The notes under the pieces: generated by a model
What the model was told of the DNA's origin: nothing
Seen by the model: only the letters and a program-made list of their open reading frames with translations
The model's database searches: none
Part shown: positions 48,422-59,881 of the stretch, one piece after another
Layout of the letters: every line of letters starts with the position of its first letter
Position numbering within the stretch: the stretch's first letter is position 1
Made by a program: the position numbers and the translations under genes
DNA from: Gonapodya sp. JEL0774
Lineage: Eukaryota > Monoblepharomycota > Monoblepharidomycetes > Monoblepharidales > Gonapodyaceae
Reading direction: 5' to 3'
Assembly: GCA_027604505.1 (NCBI GenBank)
Contig: JADIIX010000098.1
Location: 1,212-65,211, forward strand
DNA: 64,000 nt

Positions 48422-49534
48422 CTATTCACTCACCCAGTCGTAGCCAAATCGTGCCCACATGGGACTCAGTGCATTCGCGTCACGAGCGACGGTGGTGGGA
48501 AAGCTGGTAGCATTAAGACTTCTTGCCAATGACCGACGAGTGAGCACTACTTCCGTTGACTTCTGAGACCGGAGCTTCACGCTTGTGATGAGACGGCGTC
48601 GGTGCAAAAATATCTCAACGAGTGGAGCTCGCTGTGCTCGGGAAACGATTGGCCTAGGCTTTCTGATGTGCGACGCGGGGCGACGGGTGGAGGACCTGGA
48701 AATAAGCAACTCGGTGTCATTAATACGTATTATGATTCAAAGCCTAGAAAATTTACCTTCGATCGCAGACGTTGCTCGTCGAACGAGCTGATGAGACTTG
48801 TTGGGGTTGAGGCTTCGGCCTGAAAATTACGGACACAAGTTCAAGAATGGGAGGTGAAGCACCGAGAACTTCACTGTAGGTCGGGAGATCGATGATCGTT
48901 TCTGCTGAGTTCACCGTCTAAAGTCAACGAAGAAATGGTGTTGCTTGACTGAGTTGTCAAAATTGGAGCCAAAACCAACTCATCACCTTGGGGCATACCA
49001 CAGGAAGAGCAGGATAATCCACATCATTCAGCAGAGTGAGAGTTTTGGCATTAGTCTCAATCATGCGAGGCTTGCGATAACGTTTTTGAGCACGGTGCCT
49101 CGCGGCACGGTTTCTTGCGCATTTAGCGCTTGCTCTCCCACCACAGCGGAGGTCCTCAACGCTCTGACATGAGAAGTTTAGACGCGCAACGCCAGATTGT
49201 CGGGCGACAGAAGCCGGAAAGAAGACATTTTGGTCATCAGGTTCCATCCACTCAGTTAAAAACATCAAGATTGTCTGTGGGCAATGGCAATTTACCGAAG
49301 CGGAGGACACTGCGACGCTGTCGAGATCGTTTGCAGCCAACGTGAGCGCAAAGCTCCTTGGCGACAAAGACCCGAAGTGGGAGGAGGACCACCCGAAGAG
49401 AAAGATGGACGCCACGATGGCGGGTTTGCGTTGTGATGCTGCTCTGGACGAGGCGATTTAACCAGAAATGTTGGGTTGAAAATTTGGCCCTCAGGTGTGG
49501 TGGGTGGTGTTGCCGGCCGTGCCACCTCCGTCAT
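48422..49534 (-). CDS. Uncertain multi-exon gene, product unknown
   Basis: Three exons are phase-consistent and end at a stop: 49163-48987, 48917-48757 and 48695-48422. They encode a basic protein with the striking segment KTLTLLNDVDYPALP, then a Ser/Pro region, then an Arg-rich end. The 5' part is unresolved. An ATG at 49534 opens a Pro-rich frame ending at a GTAAAT donor (49295), but that frame enters exon 49163 out of register with the segment above and would give a separate protein of about 110 residues. An additional intron near 49400 would reconcile them. I do not recognise either version. Confidence 0.35.
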
Positions 49535-49765
49535 CTCAGGCTTTGAAAGTGGAAAAACCTTGACAGAGCATGTTCACAAAATCTTTGAGCGCGATATGCT
49601 ATTCTTCCCGTTAGAGATTGTTGTGTTGTGAGGAGGTGAATTCAAACGGCTTGATTTGTTTCTTATAGTGAGGAAAAAATTGCACTTTTTCTCGCTCATT
49701 CCAAAATTTATGTATCGTCTTCGTTCAAAAAGATACCCAATGTGATGGTCTTCAAGTGACTCAAT
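49535..49765. promoter_or_regulatory. Divergent intergenic region upstream of the CLC gene
   Basis: This 231-bp AT-rich gap separates the proposed start of the uncertain minus-strand gene from the CLC start. It includes T-rich stretches near 49610-49700. It should contain the CLC promoter; no specific site was identified. Confidence 0.35.
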
Positions 49766-52700
49766 ATGGCCAGTCAAAGGGAACTCCCAGGGGTTGACCA
49801 CTCCTGGAGCACACATGTACGGAAATATCAGCACCACGTTTTGATGGAAGGTCGAAATCTTCTGTCCGGAGAGGGATCCGTAAATTATAGGACATTTGGC
49901 GGACAGCATGTACCCACTCCAGAATCGTCAGGGGACGTAATGCGACCTGCATTGGACCACCGAGTCTCCACTTCTGGAAGCATTCCTCGAGTGCGACATC
50001 GGTCCCGCTCAACTCATTCGACTCATCCTCCACGTAGGCTGTCGGGTGGGGTCACTCAGTTGTCATTGCGGCGACAGGACTCAAGTGATCCGACTCGCTC
50101 TGTTCTGCACTCTGCGTCCTTCTATGACGATGACAGACCCCTAAGACCTCAACGCGTCATCAATCCGCGACACAGCATCTATACTAATGCTGAAAATTAC
50201 GACGTTAATGCACCTGCTCGTCCCACACAATCGATCGGCGGCCAGTACGGAATCCCAATCGACCCCGGCATGAGCAAGCGCGTGGAGTACTCCAACTTCG
50301 TATCTATCGACTGGGCTAATGAACTTACCCGCGAAAGTCATAGACGTCGTGAATTTCGGAGGTTGAGAGGGTGCTGGGGAAGCGCGCAGCGCCTGTTTTA
50401 CGCCAGCCAGGCTTGGGTCATGGTCGCACTCATCGGTGAGTAACTTGTAAGAAGCGCAACATTCTACTTGGGAATTCTTGAGCGTCCTTGCTATGGTATG
50501 GTGTGCTCCCTTTTCCCTGTCAGGGGTGGTTGGAGCCGTCTTCGCTGCCTTCATCGACATCACCGGAGACTGGCTCTCGGACCTCAAAGAGGGCTACTGT
50601 CCAGACGAGTTCTACTTAAATAAAGGATTCTGTTGCATGGCGTCAACATGTGAGCCATTTAACGGACAAAACTTGCAGTTTGCGTCTGATAACGGTTCGC
50701 TGCCATAACAAGCCGAAGATACCTGCCCATGGGTGACGTGGTCATCGTTGGCGTCTCAGAATCTCGGTTTTGAGGATGAATTGGCCAGCTGGATCATTTC
50801 GTTCCTCAGCTACACGTGTTTCGCGTGCTTGTTTAGTTCAATTGCTGCGATTCTAGTTAAAGTACGGCCCTCTTTCTGTTCCGCTTCTTTATCACCACAT
50901 TCATCCGAGCAACGGCTTTGCAGACGTACGCTCCCTATGCGGCCGGGTCTGGGATTCCAGAAGTGAAAACAATATTGGGTGGTTTCGTTATCAAAAAGTT
51001 TCTCGGTTTCTGGTTCGTTGCTCTTGACTCTTCCATTCAAAAACGTGTGAATCTGTGAATATTGAAGCAATTTTGAACTCAATAGGACATTGATTGTGAA
51101 GACACTCGGACTTGCCCTGTCCACTGCATCTGGCCTGAACCTGGGAAAGGAAGGACCTCTTGTCCACGTGTTATGCGCTATTGGTAATATTATGTCCAGA
51201 ATATTCCCCAAGTTTGCATATAATGAGGCGAAAAAGAGGGAAATACTGTCAGCCTCAACCGCTGCAGGGTGAGTCTCCAGCGTCCTTCCCTGTGCAATAT
51301 CAACCATAGTTTATCTTTCTTGGTTTCCCAGAGTAAGGTGAGAAGCTGGAACAGTTGCTATAGTCTTGCTCCTCGTCAAGCGCCTCAAACTTTGACATAT
51401 TTGACCGCTAAAGCGTGGCTTTCGGCGCGCCAAGTGAGAGCCTGTTATGTATCATGACTGTTCGACATTCGTGGAGTTCACGCACATGCTCTGTTATTTC
51501 AGTTGGTGGTGTTCTTTTTTCTCTAGAGGAAGCGTCCACTTATTTTGGCCCCAACACCATGTTCCGATCATTTCTGGGCGCGATGACGGGCGCCTTCACA
51601 CTGAGACTTTTGAATCCTTTTCGAAGTGGAAAGTGAGTGTCAATTGTGTCCCCATGCCGAATTATTTCAAGCTTCGATGCCTATGCTATTGCAGGCTCGT
51701 GCTCTACGAGGTTCACTACACTTCCGCCTGGCGCGAGCATGACGTACCCTTTTTCATTGCGTTAGGTGTCTTCGGAGGCATTGTAGGCTCGCTGTTTATA
51801 CACGCAAACCTTCGTGTCGCCCAGTTTCGCCGGTGGCTCAAGGTGTCACAATGGCCGGTAAAAGAGGTCTTTTATGTAACCCTCGTGACAGCCATCTGCA
51901 GCTATCCTATGATTATGCTCCGAGCCAATTTGGGTAGGCTTGTGAGCAATCTTTTCCGAGAGTGTTCTGAAGTGGATGTGGAGTTTTACGATGTGCTATG
52001 TTCCGATGACATTACCTTCTCTGTTGCGTGAGATTCTTCAAACAGCGGCTCGTTTGCTTGCATCTCTGACACTTGGAATGGTTCCATTCTTAGGTCACTA
52101 CTCATAGCCTTTGTTGTGAAGAGCTTGCTCGTAACGTGGACGTTTGGTATACGTGTACCTTCCGGCATTTTTCTTCCCCCTCTTGCAATTGGAGCGCTTG
52201 CTGGTCGAGCGCTTGGGATATATGCGCAGTATTTGCAGGCAGAGTACCCCGACAATAGACTGTTCGCATCGTGCAAGGACTTAGAGGCGGGTGAACAGTG
52301 CATTTCACCTGGGCTGTACGCTTTAGTTGGAGCGGCCGCGGCGCTCGGAGGTGTGACCAGGATGACAGTCAGCCTGACTGTGATTGTGTTCGAGCTGACA
52401 GGCGTTCTCGAATATGGTGCGTAATATCCTGTGGATGGTCATGTTCATCACATTTTCGGACCTCTATAATTTCATTGCATTTTAGTGCTTCCAATCATGA
52501 TAACCATTATGGTCGCAAAGTGGACTGGCGATTGGCTGGGCAGAGAGTCAATCTATGAGGGACTAATTACTCTCAATTCTCTCCCTTATCTTTCCCCTCG
52601 GCTTGGTGAGCTGCGAATCACCATGCATGTTGGCGCTGCCGGACGCTAATATTGTGTTGGTTTGATAGATTATCTGCATCCTTTCCAGATTGACGACATC

Positions 52701-53333
52701 ATGACACAGGTGGCCAGTTTGCACACCATTCCTGCCTACGGATGCACCGTTGGCGACCTGAGAACCATGCTCCGACTGTACGATTACCAACAGTTTCCCA
52801 TTGTTGACATTGACATGACTCTTGTTGGAATTGTGGGAGCTCGGGAACTGCGTTACGCTCTGGACGAGGCGACGAACGGGGGTGCAACCGAAACCACCCC
52901 GCTTGTATTCGAAGAAGAGCACGGAGGAGTATATCTGACTGGAGTTGGAATGTCTACGGAGCCGGAGAGCTTGAATGGGGAGGAGCCAGTGAACCTGCGC
53001 AACTGGATCGATATGACGCCTTTCTGTGTCCAGAGCGTTGTGCCGGTGCAGTCTGTCATCGATTACTTTGTCAAGCTCGGGTGAGTTGATACGGTGTTTG
53101 ATATCCTTGTCTTATTACTGGGTAATCCCATCAAGCCGGTTTGTTCTAGGCTGCGCTACATTGCGGTCACTGACAACGGGTATCTGAAAGGTATCCTCAC
53201 GAAGAAGGACCTACTGAGGCACTTGGTGCAAATGGAGGCAGCTGAGTTCGAGCAGAAACTTTTTGTGGAAACGGATCGCGAGAGGAAACTTACTGCACGC
53301 ATTTGGAATGTGGAAGGGAGAATATTGGACTAA
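49766..53333 (+). CDS. CLC-type chloride/proton exchanger (CLC-3/4/5-like, two CBS domains)
   Basis: Thirteen exons: 49766-50435, 50524-50649, 50713-50861, 50924-51012, 51086-51268, 51332-51337, 51414-51433, 51503-51632, 51695-52027, 52094-52416, 52486-52605, 52669-53080 and 53150-53333, giving 914 residues. A disordered N-terminus of about 200 residues precedes the membrane domain. Filter motifs are [14 protein letters not shown] (with the gating glutamate) and [20 protein letters not shown] carries the internal proton glutamate found in exchangers, so exchange rather than a pure channel is likely. Two CBS domains occupy the C-terminus ([33 protein letters not shown]). Endomembrane location is inferred from the subfamily. 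Exons 6 and 7 are only 6 and 20 nt. Confidence 0.95.
51332..51337 (+). other. 6-nt internal microexon of the CLC gene
   Basis: The six bases AGTAAG sit between a good acceptor (TTTCCCAG, ending at 51331) and a good donor (GTGAGA, from 51338). The flanking introns become 63 and 76 nt, typical for this genome. Joined to GG before and C after, they read GGA GTA AGC and restore Val-Ser in the conserved CLC motif GVSVAFGAP. Skipping them would give GVAFGAP and a single 145-nt intron. Confidence 0.8.
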
Positions 53334-53426
53334 TGAACCCGTTTGGGTGAACTATTTCATGGGGTGGGACTTGGCAAATTTGCAACTACATTACTAGATA
53401 CACTCAGACGTTTTAGATCGTGTAGC

Positions 53427-54447
53427 TCATTGTGATTTGGCAAATGTTTTTTGTTTGGAGCTGCCGAACAAAGTTATTATTGAACAACACGCCAACTCTT
53501 GAAATTTGCAGCACCTTACTCACCCGACCGCATAGAGAACGCATTGAGAAGCGAGTACAACATTCAAGAGCGCAGCTACTACCGCGCCAACGAGAAGAAC
53601 GGGGTCATTGACTTCTTGAAGGGTAGTAAACACTCTGGCGACAGAGCCTGCTGAGATGAGGAATACGGTTATGGATGAGAGCTGACCGACAGAACGGGTG
53701 GCGTAATTGGAGTATATTTGGGGAACTCGAGAGGCGATGCCTGACGGCCCGAGCGGTTGAAGCAAAGATGGGGTTGGTTGGTCAAGTTCAATACCGACTC
53801 CAAGATTATTGGTTACAAAGACTCACCGATAAGAATTGTGAGGCCCTGCAATGTCCCCAAAAGTCCCATTGGAGCAACTGCTGGTTGAAACAGAGCGTAG
53901 AGACCTGCCAGGAAGGAAAACATCATTGCTCCGAGCTGTTGGTATTTGGAGGTATACCCGAGGATCAGCGCCATGATGAAGATGTTTTGTACGAGGAGGA
54001 ATATCTGTTCTCCGTAGGTGGTGAAAGGATTGTTGTTGCGGCTGTTGTAGGCGACTGTGTGAGTGCGTGTATCGGATTGGGCATTGTGTGAGCAATCGCC
54101 AGTTCCCGACTGGCTACGGAAATCAATCGCCAGATAGGTGGTGATGCGAGTGAAATGCAAATGCTGCGCTCACCGGAGATGGTAAAAGCGATGGTTTCCA
54201 GCACATAGCTCGAGTACGAGATGCCGTCCACACTCCCACTGGACACGATGTTGATGATCTGTGGCACCTTAACGATGCTTCCGCCTACAATGAGGCCGAT
54301 GCTCAGTCCTTTAGAAATGAAGAGCTTCAGACAACCGGTGTCTGTGAGGTTGATATCTTTGAACAGGGATGTGTGACATTTCTCGCCCACGAGTGGCAAC
54401 AGAATCGGCTCGAGTGGGACAAGAAGGTCTGCAACGAATTGCGTCAT
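53427..54447 (-). CDS. MPDU1: MPDU1/Lec35-like PQ-loop protein (dolichol-phosphate-sugar utilisation)
   Basis: Exons 54447-54174, 54054-53827, 53740-53524 and 53460-53427 give 250 residues; human MPDU1 has 247. Two PQ-loop repeats are visible (SIVKVPQIINI and SRVPQIYSNYATR), with about seven hydrophobic segments. The N-terminus FVADLLVPLEPILLP and the block CLKLFISKGLSIGL match the family, and GQLSSITVFLISAGSVARVF is diagnostic. The last exon adds a short Lys/Gln-rich tail. In animals MPDU1 is needed in the ER membrane to use mannose- and glucose-phosphate-dolichol for N-glycans and GPI anchors. The gene converges with the CLC gene, 93 bp apart. Confidence 0.92.
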
Positions 54448-54906
54448 CGGATAGCGGGGATAATTGAGAGGTGGAATTGGAATTGTGGATCTCCACTCCG
54501 GTGGCACCAACAGCGGTTTTGTTGCAGCTGGTGAAACTGCAATTGTTTTAGCTCGCCCGCAAGTTGGTAACTCGCGGAATAAGATAAAAGGCTGGCCGCC
54601 CGTCTTGAAATCATGGACAATCCATTTCTGTCGCTTGGCTTTCCAGGTGTCTGCCCCTCTGTCGCCACTTGTTGGGGGTTCGGCAGCCGGGAGTAATGAG
54701 CAGTTCCCAAATTTGCATCAATAGTGAAGAGAAATACTTGAGTGGACTGGCAAGACAAGAAAACGTGTCCGTGGGTATGGTATGACGTGTACGTGGAGGC
54801 GGGTTAGAGGCGGAAGGATTCAACAGACATGAATCAATATCAATCACACAAATCGCTTGGGATGTCTACGTGCACAAGTCATCACAGGTGTTCTACAGGC
54901 TCCCAA

Positions 54907-56987
54907 TTATCTGTCTCCTGCTCCCAGGAGACCACTAAAACCACCACCGGTACTCCGCGCTGCAATTGTTGACAATTTGAACTGATGAGGCACAACTGTA
55001 AACACTCGTGTCAGTCAATAAAGCCTCGTCCTCCTTGACCGAAAGCTATACATCACTCACATCCTATTTTCCCGTTCTCCCAGCCGACGATTGAGATCGC
55101 TCCACCATCGAATCTCGCAAACGTCACACACATTGGATTCGGCTGCCTCTCCACACCGTCCCGCACATCATCCGGCACATGGCCCGCACGATCCGTGAAA
55201 TTCCAACCAGGGCCGCGAATGTAGCCGAGTGGGGTGAATCTGGGGTCGTAGCGTGCAGTAGTCACGGAGAAGAGCGCAAGGAGTTCAGGAGTCAAAGGTG
55301 GATTCGTCATTGAGATCGCAGGTTGAGCCTGTGGCTGGAACGACACGATGAGGCGCTCGCTCGTGGACGACAGATGAATCGAGCTAATGGATCCGGCCAA
55401 GCTGGTCCATCGTAAAGAGGGACGAAGATACGATAGGATACGATACGATACGTCACTTCAGTCATACAACAATTCTCGCGGCGCTGGGAAGTGGGAACCT
55501 ACGTCACAGCCTCGCCACTCCGTGTCTCACCCACATACCCGGTCACATCTAACGCCCTGTCCGGCATGTGAAAATAATCCACGGCGCCATCTAACCCCTC
55601 AGTCCTACTCTCTCTCACAGCAAGGCATTCCACCAAGGTGCCACCATCCGCTGCATAAAGCAATGTTCGCGAGTCCGGTAGCCATGCGGCGCCGCACAGG
55701 GGAATAGGGACGTCGAGATGGCGCAAGTGCCACGCACGCGTGGACCAGATCCGGAGGGCAGGCACGGTACACCATTGTGCGACGTACTCCCCGTCTGGAC
55801 TCCAAGCCACGCCTCGTGTGGCTCCACCAGTGACCCTGCTGATCCATGACCACTCTCCAGTGGTGGCGTCGATTACACCGAGACCGTCACGGACAGAAGA
55901 CCCGCAGATAAGAAGGCGGCCGCGAGGGTGCCAGGCAAGAGAGGAAACAGGTGGAAGGGGGAGATAAGTGGTCCGAACGGCGGATGGCGAAGTGGACGAA
56001 GGTTGTGGAAGGTGAAACAGAAGGAGCCCGGTGCTGGGGTGGAGATGAACCGGTGTGTCACTCATTCGACATATTCACTCATTCGACATGTTGCATCAAC
56101 CCACCTACAACCCACAGCCAACTCATACCCCGCCATCGGTCTCCACTCCACGCACGTGGCACCTTTCATCATCGGGTGGGAAAGTCCGCCAGGATGCGGT
56201 GGCCACCAACCCTCGGGACGGCCGAGATCGCGGATGAAGAGACTATCTTGACGATGGAGTATGGCGAGGACTTGACGGTGGTGGTGACTTGCGATTTGAA
56301 CAAAGGGAGAGCGAAGGCGAAGGGACGCGAGGAGAGGAGAGACCCGATGTACCGAAGACTGTTTCATTTCGATGGCGGCGATGCACAAGATTAGTCGAAT
56401 GCAAGGAAACCCAAGCATTTTCGTTTGTGGTCTATTTCACCACATACATCACCCTCCTCGTTCTCCATCCACTCTGCCACTGAAGCCAGCGATTGAGCAG
56501 CAGCGTGTACGAGCGCCCTTCCCAGTCGTACAGCGCGGGTGCCAAGAGTTGGTGGAGGTTGAGCCCGGTCCGTTGGGGGTTGGTGGGGAATCACTCGCGC
56601 GGGCAGACCTTTTGCGAAACGTGCTACTTGTTCCTTCCAAAATTTGCGGTCTACGACACGAGAAGCAGGTACTCCGAGAAGAGGTATCGGCGAATCGAGT
56701 AAGGAGGGTGTCTTAAGAGGTGAAAGGGTAGGGGAATTCAGGAATGGATTCAATCCAGGATCCGGAACAGCATTAGAGGTGGTGGATGGGTGGTGGAAAG
56801 AATGAGGGGTTCGTTCATCCGAGTTGGAAGGAGAGAATGGGAGGGAGAAGGGGAATACCACGTCTGGGAAGAGAGGCAACTGAGAGTAGAATTAAGTATT
56901 TGTAACTTCCAAAAATGAAACACAAACGCTTTGCACTTGCGTTTGCATGAAGATACCGCGCCACCGCCGCATCATCGTCGGGGCCAT
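54907..56987 (-). CDS. AAAS: Aladin (AAAS), WD-repeat nucleoporin
   Basis: Exons 56987-56937, 56879-56448, 56358-56105, 56033-55503, 55401-55061 and 54995-54907 give about 565 residues; human aladin has 546. The order matches aladin: SPLKTPSLLD near residue 60, then WD blades (VEWRPMAGYELAVGCSTG; VSSLAWHPRGRLLICGSSV; RGVAWSPDGEYVAQW), then CVTFARFDGGAISIVGWENG and a Gly-rich end. Aladin sits in the nuclear pore with Ndc1. Yeast lacks it, so its presence fits an early-diverging fungus. The start is uncertain: the 51-nt first exon is supported only by phase, and its peptide is unlike known aladins. The donor at 55502 is GTAGGT. Confidence 0.88.
55426..55453. repeat. Short GATAC-type tandem repeat in aladin intron
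   Basis: About five imperfect copies of GATAC/GATAG lie within the 101-nt intron 55402-55502 of the aladin gene. Confidence 0.7.
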
Positions 56988-57497
56988 CCAAATGAACTTG
57001 GTTTGGGGGAACGGAAGGGATTGGAGACCGGCACCCACGGTGAGAGGCAACCAAAATGAGATCCTTACTCAAATCGTCTGAGATTTCACACGCTGTCACG
57101 GCCTGGGGTCCGGGTACTGGCGGGCGAAGTTCTTACAAGAATCACCAGAGTCAGCAATCGAACAGTGAGATCCGAGTGAAGACCAGATTTGAGAACATGG
57201 AAGTTTCATTTTCGCTCACTCGCTAATTGGATGACCATTCCGAGCTCCTCCTTGATCCACTGGCGCCCGTGGAGACGGGAAGAAGAAGTGGAGACTGCCA
57301 CCCATCATTTTGCAACGACCGAAGCTTGAGAAGCATTCCTCTGTACCCTCGATTGCAAGTCACAGTGCTTGAAAACATCACGGTGAATAATGGCGTGTAT
57401 TCGGCTTTCCGGTCATAATACAAAATAATAACTCGGCCCTCCCCACAAGTGTCTACATAACTTCCCAATGCCAAAATGGAATCACTTGCAAACTCAT
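56988..57497. other. Intergenic region between aladin and the thiolase
   Basis: This stretch runs between the stop of the thiolase and the proposed aladin start on the same strand. It should hold the aladin promoter and possibly a missed 5' exon. A minus-strand open frame of 92 codons (57223-57501) overlaps the thiolase end and has no recognisable features, so I do not call it. Confidence 0.45.
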
Positions 57498-59175
57498 TCA
57501 CAGTTTCGCCTGAATTTTTTTGGCATCCTCCTCGGGGATACGCTCGATGATTGTGCAGTTGGAAGTGCCTCCACCCTCACAAATAGTCTGGAGACCGTAC
57601 CTAAGGGAGAGTGTCACCAGCGAAGACAATCAGTGATGTGACGAACGCGGAAACGTTGGGACTTCCAACTCACCTGCCGCCTCGCCTCTCAAGCTCGTAG
57701 AGAAGTGTCGTCATGATCTTGCATCCGGTGGCGCCAAGTGGGTGGCCCAGAGCCTGCGCACCTCCGTTCACATTAAGTTTGTTGAGGTCAGCCCCCACCT
57801 CCTTGGCCCATGCAAGTGGTACAGAGCCAAATGCCTCGTTGACCTCGTACAGATCAATGTCTTTCATGGACAGACCGGACTTCTTGAGGGCGTTGAACGT
57901 GGCTGGGATGGGTCCGTGAAGCATCATGACAGGGTCTGTAAGAATACCATATCCAGAGTTGGGGGGAAGTCACAAAACGTGAGACGAAGCCACAGTAGTC
58001 ATCAAGAGAATGCTGTGGAAATTACTCACCGGTTCCAGCAAGTGCCAGAGTGTGGATCTTTGCCCGGGGTCGAACCGACTTCCCAAGCTTCTTGAGACCC
58101 TCCTCGTTGACGATCAGCATGCCCGCAGCACCATCACAGATCTGACTGGCACTTCCGGCAGTCATGACACCTCCTTTCCTGAGAGGCTTCAATTTACTGA
58201 GCGCCTCAAGCGTGGTTCCAGGGCGGATACCCTCGTCCGCGTCGTGGATGACCTCTTTGCCAGATTGGTCGTGTCCCGTGACTGGGAGGATTTGAGATTT
58301 GAAGTAACCTTTCTGGGTGGCGTTGTGGGCCTTGGCGTGGCTGGCGACCGCGAACGCGTCGATCTCCTCTCGGGAAACCTTGTAATGCTTAGCTACGAGC
58401 TCAGCACCGACAAATTGATTGAAGTCAACCCCCTCGCCGTAGCGGGCTTGGATGAGCTTCGAGTCCTCGCCCTTTCCGTGACCGGCCTTGAGACCATCCA
58501 ACACTGCGGAGTTGATGGGGATCTTGGACATCATTTCGACACCTGGAATGGTTCAATTGAACATAGGATCAGTGATTAACAGAGTATGCAAATTTGATTT
58601 GCACAAAACGATGGCCGAAAATCCACTCACCGCAGGCAATGACGATGTCCTGAGTTCCCGACATCACAGCCTGCGCCGCGAAGTGAACAGCTTGCTGGGA
58701 GCTGCCGCACTATTAATTCAGCATCCGAGTTGTTGAGAATGTGGGCAGTCATCGATTTAGGATGAGGGTACTTGAAGAAATGTTGAGAGAACCCTCACTC
58801 CGTCGACTCACCATCCTGTGAACAGTGGTGCCCGGAACGCATTCCGGAAGGCCGCTGGCCAATACAGCGTTGCGTGCAACGTTCATGGACTGCGCGCCAA
58901 CTTGGTCCACGCAACCCATGATGACATCGTCAATCAGAGTAGCGTCCATTCCCGTTCGGCGCACAAGCTCCTTCAAGACCTCGCCGGCAAGGTCGGCGGG
59001 CTCCCAGTTGCGAAGGCGTCCGTTCTTCTTGCCACCTGAATGGTTTTTGCACAGGAGGGTGGCGAAAAAATTGTGATTGGAATTGTGGGGATCGGAACCT
59101 AATGAGTGTGTTCATCAACGAAGATGATCACACACCAGCAGTCCGGACAGCTTCGACGATGTAAGCAGTAGGCAT
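57498..59175 (-). CDS. Thiolase (acetyl-CoA acetyltransferase / 3-ketoacyl-CoA thiolase) with peroxisomal AKL end
   Basis: Exons 59175-59136, 59035-58812, 58709-58631, 58542-58030, 57935-57674 and 57600-57498 give 406 residues, normal for thiolases. Catalytic elements are present: the nucleophile in HRMCGSSQQA, NEAFG, the histidine in [14 protein letters not shown], and the second cysteine in CEGGGTSNC. The N-terminus [18 protein letters not shown] and the block [16 protein letters not shown] resemble bacterial-type FadA/steroid-degradation thiolases more than classical fungal Erg10, but I cannot place it without a tree. The last residues are IQAKL, a PTS1-type peroxisomal signal, so beta-oxidation in the peroxisome is the likely role. 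Confidence 0.92.
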
Positions 59176-59881
59176 TGAGATTCGATGCTCGAGGGTGAGG
59201 GGAGTGATTGATTGTTTCGGAAATGATAACACGGTTCAAAGACTGGGTTTATATGCAATGGGAGGATGGGGGTGAACAACTTTCCGCGACGTCCGGGCAG
59301 GCGCCGGCGAAATTGTAACACTCCAACGCCAAAAATGCTGTCCGCCACAATTCGAATCTATACTTGAACCGTGGCAGGTACAGATGAAGGCTGTTGACAT
59401 TAGTACTTTTGCGGACTCACATTTTCATCGTGCCTACACCTCTACCTGCCGTGACTGCCGGTAGCAACGCACAAGGAGAGTGCGGACAACAACAAGTTCA
59501 AAAGCAACATTCAAAGCAAACTCTTGCATAAGGTGAGCGCGAGCCACTTGTGGTTGACAGAATCTAGTTCTCCGCAGCCTTGTGCTCGTGCAGGATAATT
59601 TAACTGGAGAAGTAAGTGCCAACCAATAGGTTCGATTATGGTCCCAATTTGAAGTACCATGACTCATTCTGTACTTATCAATTGAGAAGTTCATATGCTT
59701 GTGTATCCGATAGCCTTCCCTTTGTACCTAATTGTTTCAAAAAAGTGTGTCGGATTCTCGTAGTCTCGTCTCCCTTTTTGGAGGTGGCTGAGGCCAGTGA
59801 CTGTTTTGCACTCACGCTTCATTCCAAAAGCAGCAACTATAAAGTTCAAGAAAGCTCCCTTAACCAGCCGCGCTGCCACGG
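59176..59881. promoter_or_regulatory. Divergent intergenic region, thiolase / GH16 protein
   Basis: 706 bp separate the two divergent start codons. The longer open frames here (for example 59434-59694 minus and 59616-59936 plus) have no recognisable motifs and no matching splice pattern. Both promoters presumably lie in this gap; no specific element was identified. Confidence 0.4.

Noticed and set aside
49276-49296. GTAAAT...CACAG pair that could be read as an intron
   Set aside because: It would be only about 21 nt long, far below the shortest believable intron here (about 57 nt).
57223-57501. 92-codon minus-strand open frame downstream of the thiolase
   Set aside because: It overlaps the thiolase stop, has no motif, and its codon use and composition look like non-coding sequence.
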